A stretch of 64,000 bases of DNA from positions 40,482,037 to 40,546,036 of the forward strand of contig CM043966.1 in the NCBI GenBank assembly GCA_014529385.2, written 5' to 3'. This DNA is from Adiantum capillus-veneris (Eukaryota; Streptophyta; Polypodiopsida; Polypodiales; Pteridaceae). A model generated the notes under the pieces. The model was not told the DNA's origin. It saw nothing but the letters and a program-made list of their open reading frames with translations, and did no database searches. The position numbers were made by a program, and so were the translations under genes. This document shows, one piece after another, positions 53,986 to 63,998 of this stretch (its first letter is position 1; every line of letters begins with the position of its first letter).

Positions 53986-54652
53986 ATTTGTGAAGATTGT
54001 GCAAGAGGGGCCCTAATTGGTGCTTCCATGGTTTGTGAAGACTCCTCTCACTCACTTCATTCAAACCAGTTGCCCTATGTGCTTGGAAGTGTAGTTTTCT
54101 AAACTTGATGATGGCTACCTCACGTGCTTCTTCGAAGGTGGATGCGAATTTTAGCTCTACTTTAGCCTTTAAAAGTGGATACAAGCCAACCATGAATCTC
54201 TCTTTTTTTAGAAAGTTAGGTGCACCACCATGATTTTCTAATGTAGCCTCCCACCTACGCCATAGATTGACAAAGGTTGCTTCATAAGAGGGATAGTCTT
54301 CAATTGATACCTGCTTATGTCCAATAAGACATTTCCATAGTCCTTCAGAAGTATCACCTTGCCCGAACTTGGAGAGGAAGCTTGCTCGCAGTCTCTCCCA
54401 GTTGGACTTGATTTGGGGTTGCAAGGTCTCATACCATGCTTTAGCTTCTTCTTTTAGAACCAACGGGAAGGCTCGTAGCTTTACTTCCTCTTCATCTCTC
54501 CCGGATATGAGATGTGCCATCTCCAAGTTGTCAAGAAACTCTTGCGCATCTTCCCCACTTCTTGCATAGAACTTGGTAAAAGAACTTGACATTTTGTTTA
54601 GACTTTTTGAAATTTCTTTTTTTAAAAGAAACTTTTCTCTTACGGGCCGCAC
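53984..54652 (-). pseudogene. G2 gag capsid-like domain
   Basis: FYARSGEDAQEFLDNLEMAH, FPLVLKEEAKAWYETL, NWERLRASFLSKFG and FLKKERFMVGLYPLLKAKVE follow the retrotransposon gag pattern seen in G1. After LNEVSER the frame is shifted by loss of one G in GAGAGGGAGTC (now GAGAGGAGTC), giving a short wrong tail. The inverted fragment at 56993 retains the extra G. Confidence 0.9.
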
Positions 54653-54677
54653 AAGCTTGTTGACACTATAAATCTGA

Positions 54678-54890
54678 TTACATTAAAATGAAGATGTACA
54701 CATCCATTGTTAATTCGTACTTTATCATAGGTAGAATAAATGGATTAATTGAAGCATTGATTTCATTGAGGCGAGTGGATCCAAATATCCTCCTTATGAT
54801 AGATTGAAACCTAAACTTAGTTGCAATGATTATATGAATAGATTGCCGAGCAATAGGCCTAAAAGGTTCATTGTTTTGATCGTGATTCAT
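54678..54890 (-). CDS. G2 leader mini-ORF, second copy
   Basis: 70 codons. It aligns with the neighbouring 54974-55189 and with 6572-6814: PFRPIARQSIH, FRFQSIIRRIFGSTRLNEI, FILPMIKYE, MDVYIFILM and then TAA at the same point. It is more diverged than the other two copies but keeps the spacing throughout. It lies 25 bp upstream of gag. It looks like a tandem duplicate of the first mini-ORF. Confidence 0.5.
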   Translation of the reverse strand: MNHDQNNEPFRPIARQSIHIIIATKFRFQSIIRRIFGSTRLNEINASINPFILPMIKYELTMDVYIFILM

Positions 54891-54973
54891 GTGCTACTCC
54901 TCGTTGTTGGTTTAAAGACCTCGTTCCTTCATATGGCCCTTGAGCACCCCTTCACCACTCCTTGTTCCTGCCT

Positions 54974-55189
54974 TTAAATCAAAATGAAAATGTGAACATC
55001 AAAAGCAGTTTCATAATTGATGATTGGAAGTATAATTGGATTGGGTGATGCCAGTATTTTTCTAAGTCTTTCTGCACCAAACATAAAAATAATGCGTTGC
55101 TGGAAAAAGACTTTTCTATCTATGTGAACATTTACTCTAATGTGTTGTGAAAAATGAAATGGATAGATGGGAACTCCATTGTTCATCAC
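54974..55189 (-). CDS. G2 leader mini-ORF, first copy
   Basis: 71 codons, starting 29 bp after the primer site. PFHFSQHIRVNVHIDRKVFF, RIIFMFGAERLRKIL, PIILPIINYETAFDVH and FILI then TAA match the G1 mini-ORF at 6572-6814 closely. Codon choices differ (RL: AGACTT here, AGATTA in G1, CGCCTC in the second copy) while the protein is kept, which argues for a real protein. Function is unknown. The product is basic and hydrophobic with no transmembrane-length stretch and no cysteine pattern. Confidence 0.6.
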   Translation of the reverse strand: MMNNGVPIYPFHFSQHIRVNVHIDRKVFFQQRIIFMFGAERLRKILASPNPIILPIINYETAFDVHIFILI

Positions 55190-55218
55190 TAAAAATATTG
55201 AAGGTAACTTGGAAATAT

Positions 55219-55238
55219 GTTCCTCAGTGGGGACACCA
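55219..55238 (-). promoter_or_regulatory. G2 primer-binding site
   Basis: On the minus strand, five bases after the LTR end CCCTCA, is TGGTGTCCCCACTGAGGAAC. It is related to the G1 site (16 of 20 equal). Confidence 0.65.
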
Positions 55239-55243
55239 TTTTA

Positions 55244-56992
55244 TGAGGGCGAGCTTTTTGAAATGGGGCCTCTAAACCCAAACCAATGGGCCTACCCTCA
55301 CAAAATGTTCGTAAAGATGTACGCACACTACTTGGGGCACCACCTTCTTTTGGGAGTGGAGAAGGAAACCAATCAAAATAACATTTGCACTCACCCACTC
55401 AAGCAACACACTTTGAGAACCCTTACTCTATGTACACTTTGGGCACTTGACACCATCAACGATTATGCAACCCAATGCCGTGCATCAAATGTAAATATGC
55501 AATTTGTGGAATAGCATTCACCTTCTCCCCATAAGAATACCCATGATACATCCAAACTCCTCTTATCTCAAGGACTCATAAAAAAATCATGCACACAAGA
55601 CCTGCCTCTCAAAAAACACACAAGAGAATCACCTACATCGAACTAACACACTTTGCATAGAGAGCTCATCTCCATCTATGCAATGCCGTGACAAATAAAA
55701 TCACCATGAGAGGTAGCCACATGCATATGAAAAAGAGAGTTGGAGTGAGAATTTTCTTTAGACCAATTGAATAAGTGTGGAGAAACAAACCAATGGTAAA
55801 TTGAGAATATAACACTAACTTGATTTCTCGCACACCTTTTAAGGGGACGACAGACGCTGGCTAACCATCACGAATTGCGACACTTGAAAGTTTTGAAGAT
55901 GATTTAATGATCATTAACATAACCATGAGAGATATCATGATGTATTTACAAGTTATTGAGGGGCTACAAATGATTTATTGGGTTGATGGAATAAGAGATT
56001 GTAGAATAGAAAGAGAGGAGGATAGAGTTGCACTTCCTCCAAAGAGGAGGGTTAGGAGGGAGGATGTGAAAGAGGGAGAGTTGGGGTTTTCTATAATATT
56101 GATCAATAAATAACATGAATTGAAAATATAGGTGTGTGTCCTTGAGTCTCTCCAAGGGGGGCTATTTATAGTTGTGTAGGAGTGGGATTATGCTACACTT
56201 AATTAGAGTAAGTAATTAGCCCTGATTAAGTGTCCTTTGACCACTCATTGAATATTGGACATAAAAGGGACTATTTATTCACCAAAAATATCATTTTAGA
56301 CCATGAAGGCTCCATAGGGGTGCATAATGTAGGTGGGCCCCACCATGAGGCCCTACGGGTGGCTCCTGCGGGGTATCTCAACTTGTCTGTCTTGGCATTT
56401 AGAAAGCATCTTTAGGTTGGTCCCATCACATGCAAGTGACCTTGAACACTCATTGCTCTTCTAGAAGATGAGTACGGGAAAAATAAGATCTCACCCTCTT
56501 GATTTACTTGATTTACAGTTTCCTTTGCTGCGAATCTGACAGATTTACACTATTTTGACCATAACTTTTTACCTGTATCTCGGAATGACATGCTTCAAAA
56601 GGAAAATTTGACCTTCTCAACATGTTTGATATGAATTTGGACTATTCTTCACGCCCATGCACCAAGGAATTTGGTTTGGAAGGTCCATACTAGGCTAGGG
56701 AACCTTTTGCTTCCAAGTCTTCTTGTATGGGCCCTTTGCTTGTATGCATCCAAGGGGAATCATGCTTTTTCAAAAGGCTATGATGCTTAAACAAATAGAG
56801 AAGGGCCCAATATTATTTTGTTGTGAAAAGAATATACAATTGGAGTCTTTTTGAAAGGAGAAAAACTATATGCATATTCTTAAGAGATATTGGGCCACCT
56901 ATGTAGGGGGCATAGAAGACTTGTAGAGATGGACCGTAATCTTTGGTAAAGACAAGTGGAGAGCTGATTTCCATGATAATTTATCTATATGG
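55244..56992 (-). repeat. G2 5' LTR, truncated
   Basis: Direct partner of 47036-48798. Its outer 310 bp or so (U3 start) are absent, cut at TATATGGAATGAAG, where the inverted gag fragment starts. Both sequences share ATGG(A/G)ATG at the breakpoint. Confidence 0.9.
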
Positions 56993-57450
56993 AATGAAGT
57001 GAGTGAGAGGGAGTCTTCACAAACCATGGAAGCACCAATTAGCGCCCCTCTTGCACAATCTTCACAAATAGGAGATAACTCTCAACAAGAGGTTTTACAA
57101 AGGCTAACTAAACATCTTGAGAACCTCACTCTGAATCTAGTACAGGGCCTACCTCAACAACGACAATCAAGAGAAGGGAATCTTAATCAACGAAGACAAG
57201 CTCAAGAGTTGCGATGTTGGAATTGCAATGAAATGGGCCATGGCATGTTCAATTGTCCACATCCAACGCGACATCCGGGAGACATATATCCCCCCAGACC
57301 GCCTCCTCTCATTGTGTAGCAAGAACTAGCTCAAGGCCCACAAATCCTCCGTCAACCACCACCAGCAGCAAATATACCTCTCGTCCCACATGAGGAGGAA
57401 GAAAGAGGAGTCAACATCATCAAGCTAGAATAGGTAATAGAGGCGCATAA
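56993..57450 (+). pseudogene. Inverted gag/nucleocapsid fragment of a G2-type element
   Basis: Plus-strand copy of the segment found in reverse at about 53615-54055. It reads SERESSQTMEAPISAPLAQS, LTLNLVQGLPQQRQSREGN, knuckle CWNCNEMGHGMFNC and DIYPPRPPPLIV, then TAG. It is open for 106 codons where G2 itself is frameshifted, so it was not copied from G2 in its present state. It joins the truncated G2 LTR on the left and a G1-type leader on the right. Confidence 0.88.
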
Positions 57451-57499
57451 ACTATCAGACTGACCATAGATTGCCAATTTGGTGTCAAAAGCACCTATA

Positions 57500-58080
57500 C
57501 CACTCTATACATGTCCTATAGCGAGGCCTCGTAAGGATGCTCCAGCTACCTGTATCACCGAAGGTATCTCCACATTTTAGAATACCCCAGCTCAATGAAA
57601 ACCTCACGCTATCAACCCTCAACAATGTAGGTTATGCAGCAAAATGTATAGCCAAGTCTCGGAAATGAAAATCATCCGGACCAAGTCTCAAAAATGGTCG
57701 AGACTATCGTACTAGCCAAAAGATGTCTCCATAAAATCGTACAATGGCAGTATCCACAAGGACATGCAAGTCTATTATGACGCTCAAATAGCCACCAAAA
57801 GCATGTGCATGCAAAGAAATATCCCTGCGGGGAGTCAAACCGTTCTTAAAAAAGCTCAAACACTGTCAAAAGTGCTAATGTATGCATATACGCATAAGAA
57901 ACTGCTCCCACTGGAACTAGAATATTGAAATCACTGAAACCTGTAGCTTGTGAGTCGGTGCTGATGCCGTAGTCGAAGCCGAAATCGAGGTTGGGAAGCA
58001 CAGAGGAAGCTAACCAAGCCGCTCTATGTATCTGTACCTATACTTGTACCTGTACCAATATCTGTACCTGTAGTCGAAGA
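57500..58080 (-). repeat. Leader fragment of a G1-type element
   Basis: Homologous to 7034-7440 in the same orientation. Shared blocks are GCTCCAGCTACCTGTATCACC, CACGCTATCAACCCTC, CCAAGTCTC(A/G)(G/A)AAATG, CGTACAATGG and the CTGTACCTGTA 6-mer run near 58030-58070, then GTCGAAGAAGA. The G1 primer site that should follow is not present. Confidence 0.7.
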
Positions 58081-58430
58081 AGACAATGCCATCAAACTCC
58101 CACTCTATGTGTGTGTATGAGGCCACTTGGAAAGAGGCTACACATTCCCGAATGAGCCATGGGATCTCATAGATGGAAGAGATTGCAACAATGGTACCTA
58201 TAATGGCTATGGAAGCTCTGCAGCACAAACTACCAAAAGAGAGCTAAAAAAATGCAATTCCTAAATCGTAGCTCAAATGAGGTTTGTGATGGCATGAATG
58301 GATTTGAAAGGGGGGTAAAACTCAAGGACACTTAATGGAAACGCTCTCGGAATGCTGAAATTGCCGATGCCAAAATTGGACCCTATTTGCACTCTTGAAA
58401 GTGCGCACGCGTGAAAGAGATTTCAGGAAT
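58081..58430. other. Copia A leader, no gene recognised
   Basis: Between the G1-type leader fragment and the copia A primer site. Copia gag would be expected further left but is not found. Confidence 0.4.
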
Positions 58431-58448
58431 GAAACCACTCTGGTACCA
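58431..58448 (-). promoter_or_regulatory. Copia A primer-binding site
   Basis: Minus strand TGGTACCAGAGTGGTTTC, two bases inside the LTR end CTCCTTCA. It is the initiator-Met type (TGGTAYCAGAG). Confidence 0.85.
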
Positions 58449-58450
58449 AA

Positions 58451-58712
58451 TGAAGGAGAGGATCCGGGAGGAAAATGGAAGAGGAAGAGGAGCACACACA
58501 CACACACACACCCCACCATAGCCACACACACAGGTCGGAGGGGGAGAGCGAACACACACTATGTGTCCCCTTTCTTTCTTCTGTATCTTATGCACTTATG
58601 CACAATACACACTCTACTTACTGTTAGTGGCTCGCACAAGTGTATAGTTGTACACTTAGGGTTAGTAGTAGCTAGTGATGGACAGTTGGCCACATGACCA
58701 TTAAACCTAACA
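58451..58712 (-). repeat. Copia A 5' LTR
   Basis: Partner of 43797-44064 with a (CA)n patch at 58494-58512. Followed by TSD CAAGA (58713-58717). Confidence 0.92.
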
Positions 58713-60943
58713 CAAGATGCATGCATAGGTGGTTGCATTCTGAGAGAGGCCCTCGCTTCACATCTATTGGTAACAGACTAGAGATTTCTCTTGTGGGGGG
58801 AGTCCTATTATTAGTGCATTCCAAGAGTCCACATTCTAGATAGCCTCGCTTTGCATTTGTTCAAAACAGCCCAGGGATTTTGCTCATCTCTACATCTTCC
58901 AAAATGCGACATGCCTTCAAGATGCAAGCTTAGGTGATTGTATCTAGAGAGATGTGCTCGTTTGGTGCATCCTGCAACCAGTGCATACCAGGAGTCAACA
59001 TTCCTGATAGGAAGCTAAAATTAACTTGAATCTTTTGCATCAGCTGAAAATATTCTAGAGCTCACTCCCTTCCCTGATGTTCGGCACATCCCGCAACCAG
59101 TGCATTCAAAGAGTCAACACTCAGGATAGGAAACTGAAAACAACCTAAGGCTTCTTGGCCCTGCTCGTGCGGTGTGTATCCCATGAGCAGTGCATTCCAG
59201 GGGACGTCATTCCCATCAGTCAATGCACCAATCAAGAACATGTCTGGGTCATATTGACATTTCTGCGTATAAAAGCACTTCAAGAGTCTTCATCGTTGGG
59301 AAACCCTCACTTCTCATGAAAGCGTAGGTGATTGCATTTGGAGAGATGCCGTCACTTTGCATCTGTTGAAAATAGCGAGGGTTTTTACCCATCTTAGCAT
59401 CCTCCAAATTGCCACATTCCTTCAAGATGCAAGCACAGGTGATTGCATACACAGAGATGCGCTTGGTAAACACCATGGAAAATTCGTTACTTTTTTTAAT
59501 CACAGCACATGTGGCAAGAATATCGACCAAGACTGTGCTAAGCATGACATCTTTCTTCATAAGCCTCTGACAAACAATAACAGGCTGATTCTATGTGCCC
59601 GTATCAACCTCTTGCATAGAGCAACATGTCTTCAAGATGCACGCGTAGGTGATTGCATCTGGAGAGGGGCCCTTGCTTTGCATCTGATGAAAACAGACTA
59701 GCATTCAAGATAATCCTGCAATGAGTGCATTCCAAGAGTCCACACTCCGGATAGCCTTGCTTTGTATCTGCTCAAAACAACCCAGGGCTTTTGCCTATAT
59801 TTGTACTTCGAAATTGTAACATGCCTTCAAGATGCAAGCATGGGTGATTGCATTTGGAGAGATGTGCTCGTTTCATATACAAAGATGTGCTTGCTTCGCA
59901 TCAACTGAAATACTCTAGAGCTTGCTTGATTCCCTAATGTTTTGCACATGCTGCAACCAGTGCATTCCAACAGTCAACACTCCTAATAGGAAGCTGAAAA
60001 TATCCTGAAGCTTCCGCATCACTTGAAAATATTATAAACCTTGCTTTCTTCCCTGATGCTTGGCACATCCTGCAACCAGTGCATTTCAAGAGTTAACACT
60101 CCTAATAGGAAGCTGAAAACAACCTGAAGATTTTGCATCTACTAAAAATATTCTAGAGCTCGCTCGCTTCCTTGATGTTTGGCACATCTTGCAACTAGTG
60201 CATTCCAAGAGTCAACACTCTGAATAGGAAGCTAAAAATAGCCTAAGGCTTCCTAGCCCCGCTCCTATGGTGTGTATCCTATGACTAGTGAATTCCAAGA
60301 GACGCCATTCCCATCAGTCAATGCACCCAATGGGCAACATCTCGGTCATCAAGAACATGTCTGGGTCATATTGGCATTCCCGCGTATAAAAGCACTTCAA
60401 GAGACTTCATCCATTGGGAAACCCTCACTTCTCACAAAAGCGTAGGTAATTGCATCTGGAGAGATTCCATCACTTTGCATCTGTTGAGAACAACAAGGGC
60501 TTTTGCCCATCTTAGCATCCTCCAAATTTCCATATGCCTTCAAGATGCAAGCAGAGTTGATTGCATCTATAGAGATGCGCTTGCAGAACACCATGGAGAA
60601 CTCATCACTTTTCTGAATCATAGCACATGTGGAAGGCATATAGACCAAGACTGTGCAAAGCACAACATCTTTCTTCATCAGCCTCCGACGAGCAGTAAGA
60701 GGTTGATTCTATGTGCCCGTATTAGCCTCTTGCGTAGAGCCACATGTCTTCAAGTTGCATGCGTAGGTGATTGCACTGGAGGAGGCCCTCGCCTTGTATC
60801 TACTGGAAACAGACTAAATCTTTCACGAGAATCCTGAAATCAGTGCATTCCAAGAGTCCACACTTTGGATAGCCTTGGTTTGTATCTATTCAAAACAACC
60901 CAGGGATTTTGCCCATCTTTGCATCTTCGAATTTTCAACATGC
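58713..60943 (-). pseudogene. PPR (PLS-type) pseudogene, 5' part, internally duplicated
   Basis: Minus-strand decayed pentatricopeptide repeats. 59249-59560 and 60397-60678 are homologous units (KKDV..TVLV, CACILKECGNLEDAKMG / SACILKAYGNLEDAKMG, QMQSDGISP(N/D)AITYAF). 59062-59283 has DVPWNALLMGYTPHEQGQEAL and DSLNALVAGCAEHQG. A third copy of the same unit lies at 43591-43796 across the copia. The unit spacing is about 1.12 kb. DYW or E domains are not seen. The right end is cut by element C2 at 60944. Confidence 0.78.
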
Positions 60944-61552
60944 TGTTGGCGGATACGCCACGACGGACGTCAGCATAGCGATAACTCACCTCACAAGATT
61001 TGTCAGCTAAGGATGAAGCTCAACCCGCAGGCACGTGGAAGCAAGCATAGGTGTCAACCTACACTCGACCTACACTCGACCGACTCTCAACTAATTCCTA
61101 CTGAGGTCTCTACCCAATGTCTAAGCTACAGCCTTCAGGAGTGCATAAGAGGAGGTTTACTACAATGCTTTCAAGAGCCAAATACCCATCAAATGTTCTC
61201 TAAATGCCATAGAACTTGAAGGAGACCCTACTAACACCAATAGGTCACTCTCCCTAAGGTCCATGAACCAAAAACCCAACCCTAAACACCTGGTGCAAAA
61301 TCACGTAGGATGTCTGGTCAAAATTTGCAGGTCGTCGTTTTCGAAAACTAAAGTGCCTAATGTGTAGCTCTAATCAATGCATTTAACCATCTACTCAATC
61401 TAAATGTCAAAAATGGGATACAATCTGGAAGCTTCTATAAGCCCCACTATTTACAAAGGTAAAATGTCGATTTTTCTCAATCAAAGAATAATTACAAAAA
61501 ATAATACTCCGCCAAGCAATCTTTCTCTATAGGGTGTATCCAGCTGCTAACA
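60944..61552 (-). repeat. 3' LTR of C-family element C2, 609 bp
   Basis: Plus strand TGTTGGCGGA to GCTGCTAACA. On the minus strand the purine tract AAGGAGGGGGGGAG (61553-61566) directly precedes TGTTAGCAGC. The left border interrupts PPR sequence. It shares blocks with C3 (TACAATCTGGAAGCTTCTATAAGCCCC-like). The CATGC left of it is the candidate TSD; the other end is outside the window. Confidence 0.75.
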
Positions 61553-61777
61553 CTCCCCCCCTCCTTGTTCATGTCGTCCCTGACATGGTAGTTGAGATGC
61601 TTCTTCAGTGTAGGCTTTCTCTCATCTTGATAAGGGACTCATATCTTGCATGCTAAGCCAGTAGCGTCGGGCCGAATATATATGTGCTGATTGTGAAGAA
61701 GCTGGTGTAGAAGGCTTCTTCAAAGGCCTGGAGGTGATAAGAAGGCAAAAACATAATTCTTTGATACAATGCATGTA

Positions 61778-62080
61778 TCACCTTGTGAGAAGGCTGACCA
61801 GACAGATTGTATGCACATTTGTATGTATCTTGAAATAAAAAGATATTGTCTGTCGCGCCTGACCTGGTTTGAAGGTTTTGAAGACTGCCAAAAGGGTTTT
61901 ACATATTTTTCTCATCATGATGCAAGATAGGTCAGGCGAACCAGTGAACAATTTGATGGCGCTCGTTAGGGTTTTCACCATGTATTGCTCACTTATTCTC
62001 TCACCTGCCTTCAAGCCTGGCAGCTTCGGGTAATTTAGCCAAGTGGGTTGGCTTTTCTGCAACAGCTCTGGGCCTTCCAT
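61778..62080 (-). pseudogene. C2 ORF, C-terminal conserved segment
   Basis: LNYPKLPGLKAGERISE, TLTSAIKLF, DLSCIMMRKICKTLLAVFKTF. It matches 30156-30515 of C1. It is preceded (62081-62510, minus) by broken frames with WEQRVFKSMTI and YPLLNYEASTIIK. A 32-bp tandem duplication at 62108-62171 (CTAAGGTTATCT unit) shifts the frame. Function is unknown. Confidence 0.45.
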
Positions 62081-62519
62081 GTCCTCATTCTTGGTAGAGG
62101 GCAGAAACTAAGGTTATCTGTGATCACTTTAGGTGATCACTAAGGTTATCTCTGATCACTTTAGGTGCCTCTACCAAGTGGATTAGGTATTGCGGATATT
62201 TTGTGAGCCATGCCTTTCTCCACCTGGGTTGAGAATCCACTATTAGCTTAACCCCTTCAGATTTGGAGATATTTGCTTTGTACAATGGCACTGTTGACTC
62301 CTTTTTTATTCATTTGATGATAGTAGAAGCTTCATAATTTAGCAGAGGATATGGGAGAGAGGGCTGTAGCCATTCACGCCGAAGGTTACTGGCATCTATC
62401 TTCTAAATAGTCATCGACTTAAACACCCTCTGCTCCCACTCCAATGCTACTCTAGCTGTGTCTTTGACTGTCACTTCTATGGTCTTCTGCAGCTTTTCTT
62501 CCTCTTCTTGTGTCAAATC

Positions 62520-63866
62520 CTAGGGCTCTTGTGAGGGTCCCACCAGGATTTCCTCTTGCATGGTGGTTTCCACTGAATCTGACACATTCTCTATGTCGAT
62601 CCCCTCCATTGCTACTGGCCCGGTGCTAAACTGCTGCTCTTCTGTTTGTTGTTGGTCTCTCAGCTCTTCTATCTGCTTTTGAAGTGTCTTCTTTTCCTCT
62701 TCCGATTGCTCTCCCATGTTTACTAGGAGGTCATTCAGATCAGCATTAATTTTGTCCACCTCCTCGAGCTTTGTCTTGATGTCTTCTAGCTCATTCTTGA
62801 TGGCCTAATTATCTTGTTCTAGGCGGTTTTGCATTACCAGAGACCCCTCGGCCAGCATTAGCCTTTGCCTCTTCTCCAGTGTTAACTCCTTTTGGAGATC
62901 CTTCATTTGTTCTTCATATAGCTCAGTCTCTGAAGTCGTGCCAGTTGAGCTAGCAGCTCGGACTTTGGCCGAAGATGCTCTCAGCCCTTGGATGGTTTGA
63001 GCTTTGACTTTAATCTGACCTTTAAGCTCTATTACCTCATCCTGGCTCGCCTCATGCTCTATCTCTGCCTTTTCCTTGGAATTCCTCAATGTTTCCACTT
63101 CTTTGGATTCTTCAGCAAGTTATAGAGTTAGGTTGTCCCTTTCTCTCTCTGCATCTGTTAATTACTTGCTGCTTTTCTTGTATTCCTCTTCAGCTCTTTG
63201 AAACTTGTTTTTGGCTGCTTGATTTTGTTGTTCCATCTCCTGGCATCTTTGTAATGCCGCGTCCAAACTAGCTTGCAGCTTTGTTTGTTTCTCTATATGC
63301 TCTTGGCCTTGTTTTTGTAGTGAGTCGACTTCAGCCTTAATAAGAACTTCATTGGTTTTGAGATTATCAATCTCACTTTTCGTGGCCATTGATCTTGCCC
63401 TGAGCCTGGTTAGCGTTTGCATCACCACATCCCAATCATTGGTTGGTGGCTGTAGGTCCACTGTATCAATGGCCATCTCTTTCAATTCCACTAACCGAAG
63501 GCTTTGCATCTGCTCCTTGGGCTTTGTTCTTTTCAACTCAAATGCTATCGTAGCTGCCTCTTCTTGAGAGTAACCTACAGCTAGTAGATCAAGAAATGTG
63601 CTAAAATTTCTTTCTTTGGGATCTAACTTCTCCTCTTTTGGTTTAGCTTCTTCTTTTTGCTCTTGCTCTTGGCTCTTCTCTTGCTTGGAATCTTCTTGGT
63701 CATCCTCCTTTTGTTGGGTTTGTGGAGGGCTAAGGGGAGGTGGTGATGGCGGTGGGCTGGATTCCGGGCTTGACGGTGGAGTTGGTGGCTTATTCTTGAA
63801 GTCCCTATCCGCCTTGGTCTTTCTCTCTCTTTCTTGGCCTTCCTGCTCTTCTAGCAGTTGCCCCAT
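62520..63866 (-). pseudogene. C2 ORF, proline-rich and long coiled-coil part
   Basis: 63162-63866 (234 open codons): a PPTPPSSPESSPPPSPPPLS tract, an acidic-glutamine stretch (KQEKSQEQEQKEE), FSTFLDLLAVGYSQEEAATI, then long heptad repeats (LRARSMATKSEIDNLKT, LQASLDAALQRCQEMEQQN). After a TAA the coiled coil continues at 62805-63098 (DEVIELKGQIKVKAQTIQGL, LQKELTLEKRQRLMLAEGS). After another stop it continues at 62520-62759 (EEEKKTLQKQIEELRDQQQ, VAMEGIDIENVSDSV). Only two or three stops interrupt about 500 residues, so decay is recent. I know no family for it. Confidence 0.55.
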
Positions 63867-63998
63867 CTTACTTCGTCCACTTCTTCTTCTGTAGAAGGGA
63901 CATTCGGGATATTTTCTGTTGTAGCATCTAAAATCTCAAAAAAAATTATGTAGTCTTCAAACCGATCTCGGTGCACCCTTTGTGATGATCCCGACATG
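63867..63998 (-). pseudogene. C2 ORF, N-terminus
   Basis: Minus-strand ATG at 63996-63998: MSGSSQRVHRDRFEDYIIFF, then a run of about 24 residues ending EEEVDEVRWGNC and a stop. The long frame (63162-63866) overlaps at ATGGGG and is shifted by one base. Either a single-base frameshift or an intron (GTAAG at the overlap) links them. The region is cut close to the window edge. Confidence 0.45.

Larger units (their letters stand above)
47036..56992 (-). mobile_element. Ty3/gypsy LTR retrotransposon G2 (Tat-like), 5' LTR truncated
   Basis: Minus-strand element inside copia A. The 3' LTR is at 47036-49107, coding runs 49280-54652, two leader ORFs lie at 54678-55189, the primer site at 55219-55238 and the 5' LTR at 55244-56992. 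The LTRs differ at roughly 2% by eye, so this is the youngest paired insertion here. The integrase is open for 490 codons, but gag, RT and other parts carry frameshifts or stops. The outer 310 bp or so of the 5' LTR were lost at the junction with an inverted gag fragment, so the TSD cannot be checked. Confidence 0.92.
43797..58712 (-). mobile_element. Ty1/copia element A, 14.9 kb with nested insertions, TSD CAAGA
   Basis: LTRs at 43797-44064 and 58451-58712 run in the same orientation. There is a polypurine tract beside the first, an initiator-Met primer site beside the second, and CAAGA at 43792-43796 and 58713-58717. Copia coding (integrase, RT, RNase H end) lies at 44065-45960. The rest of the interior is filled by other elements (45962-46124, gypsy G2, inverted gag, G1-like leader). 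LTR divergence is about 10% by eye over the last 113 bp, the highest of the paired LTRs here. Confidence 0.9.
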
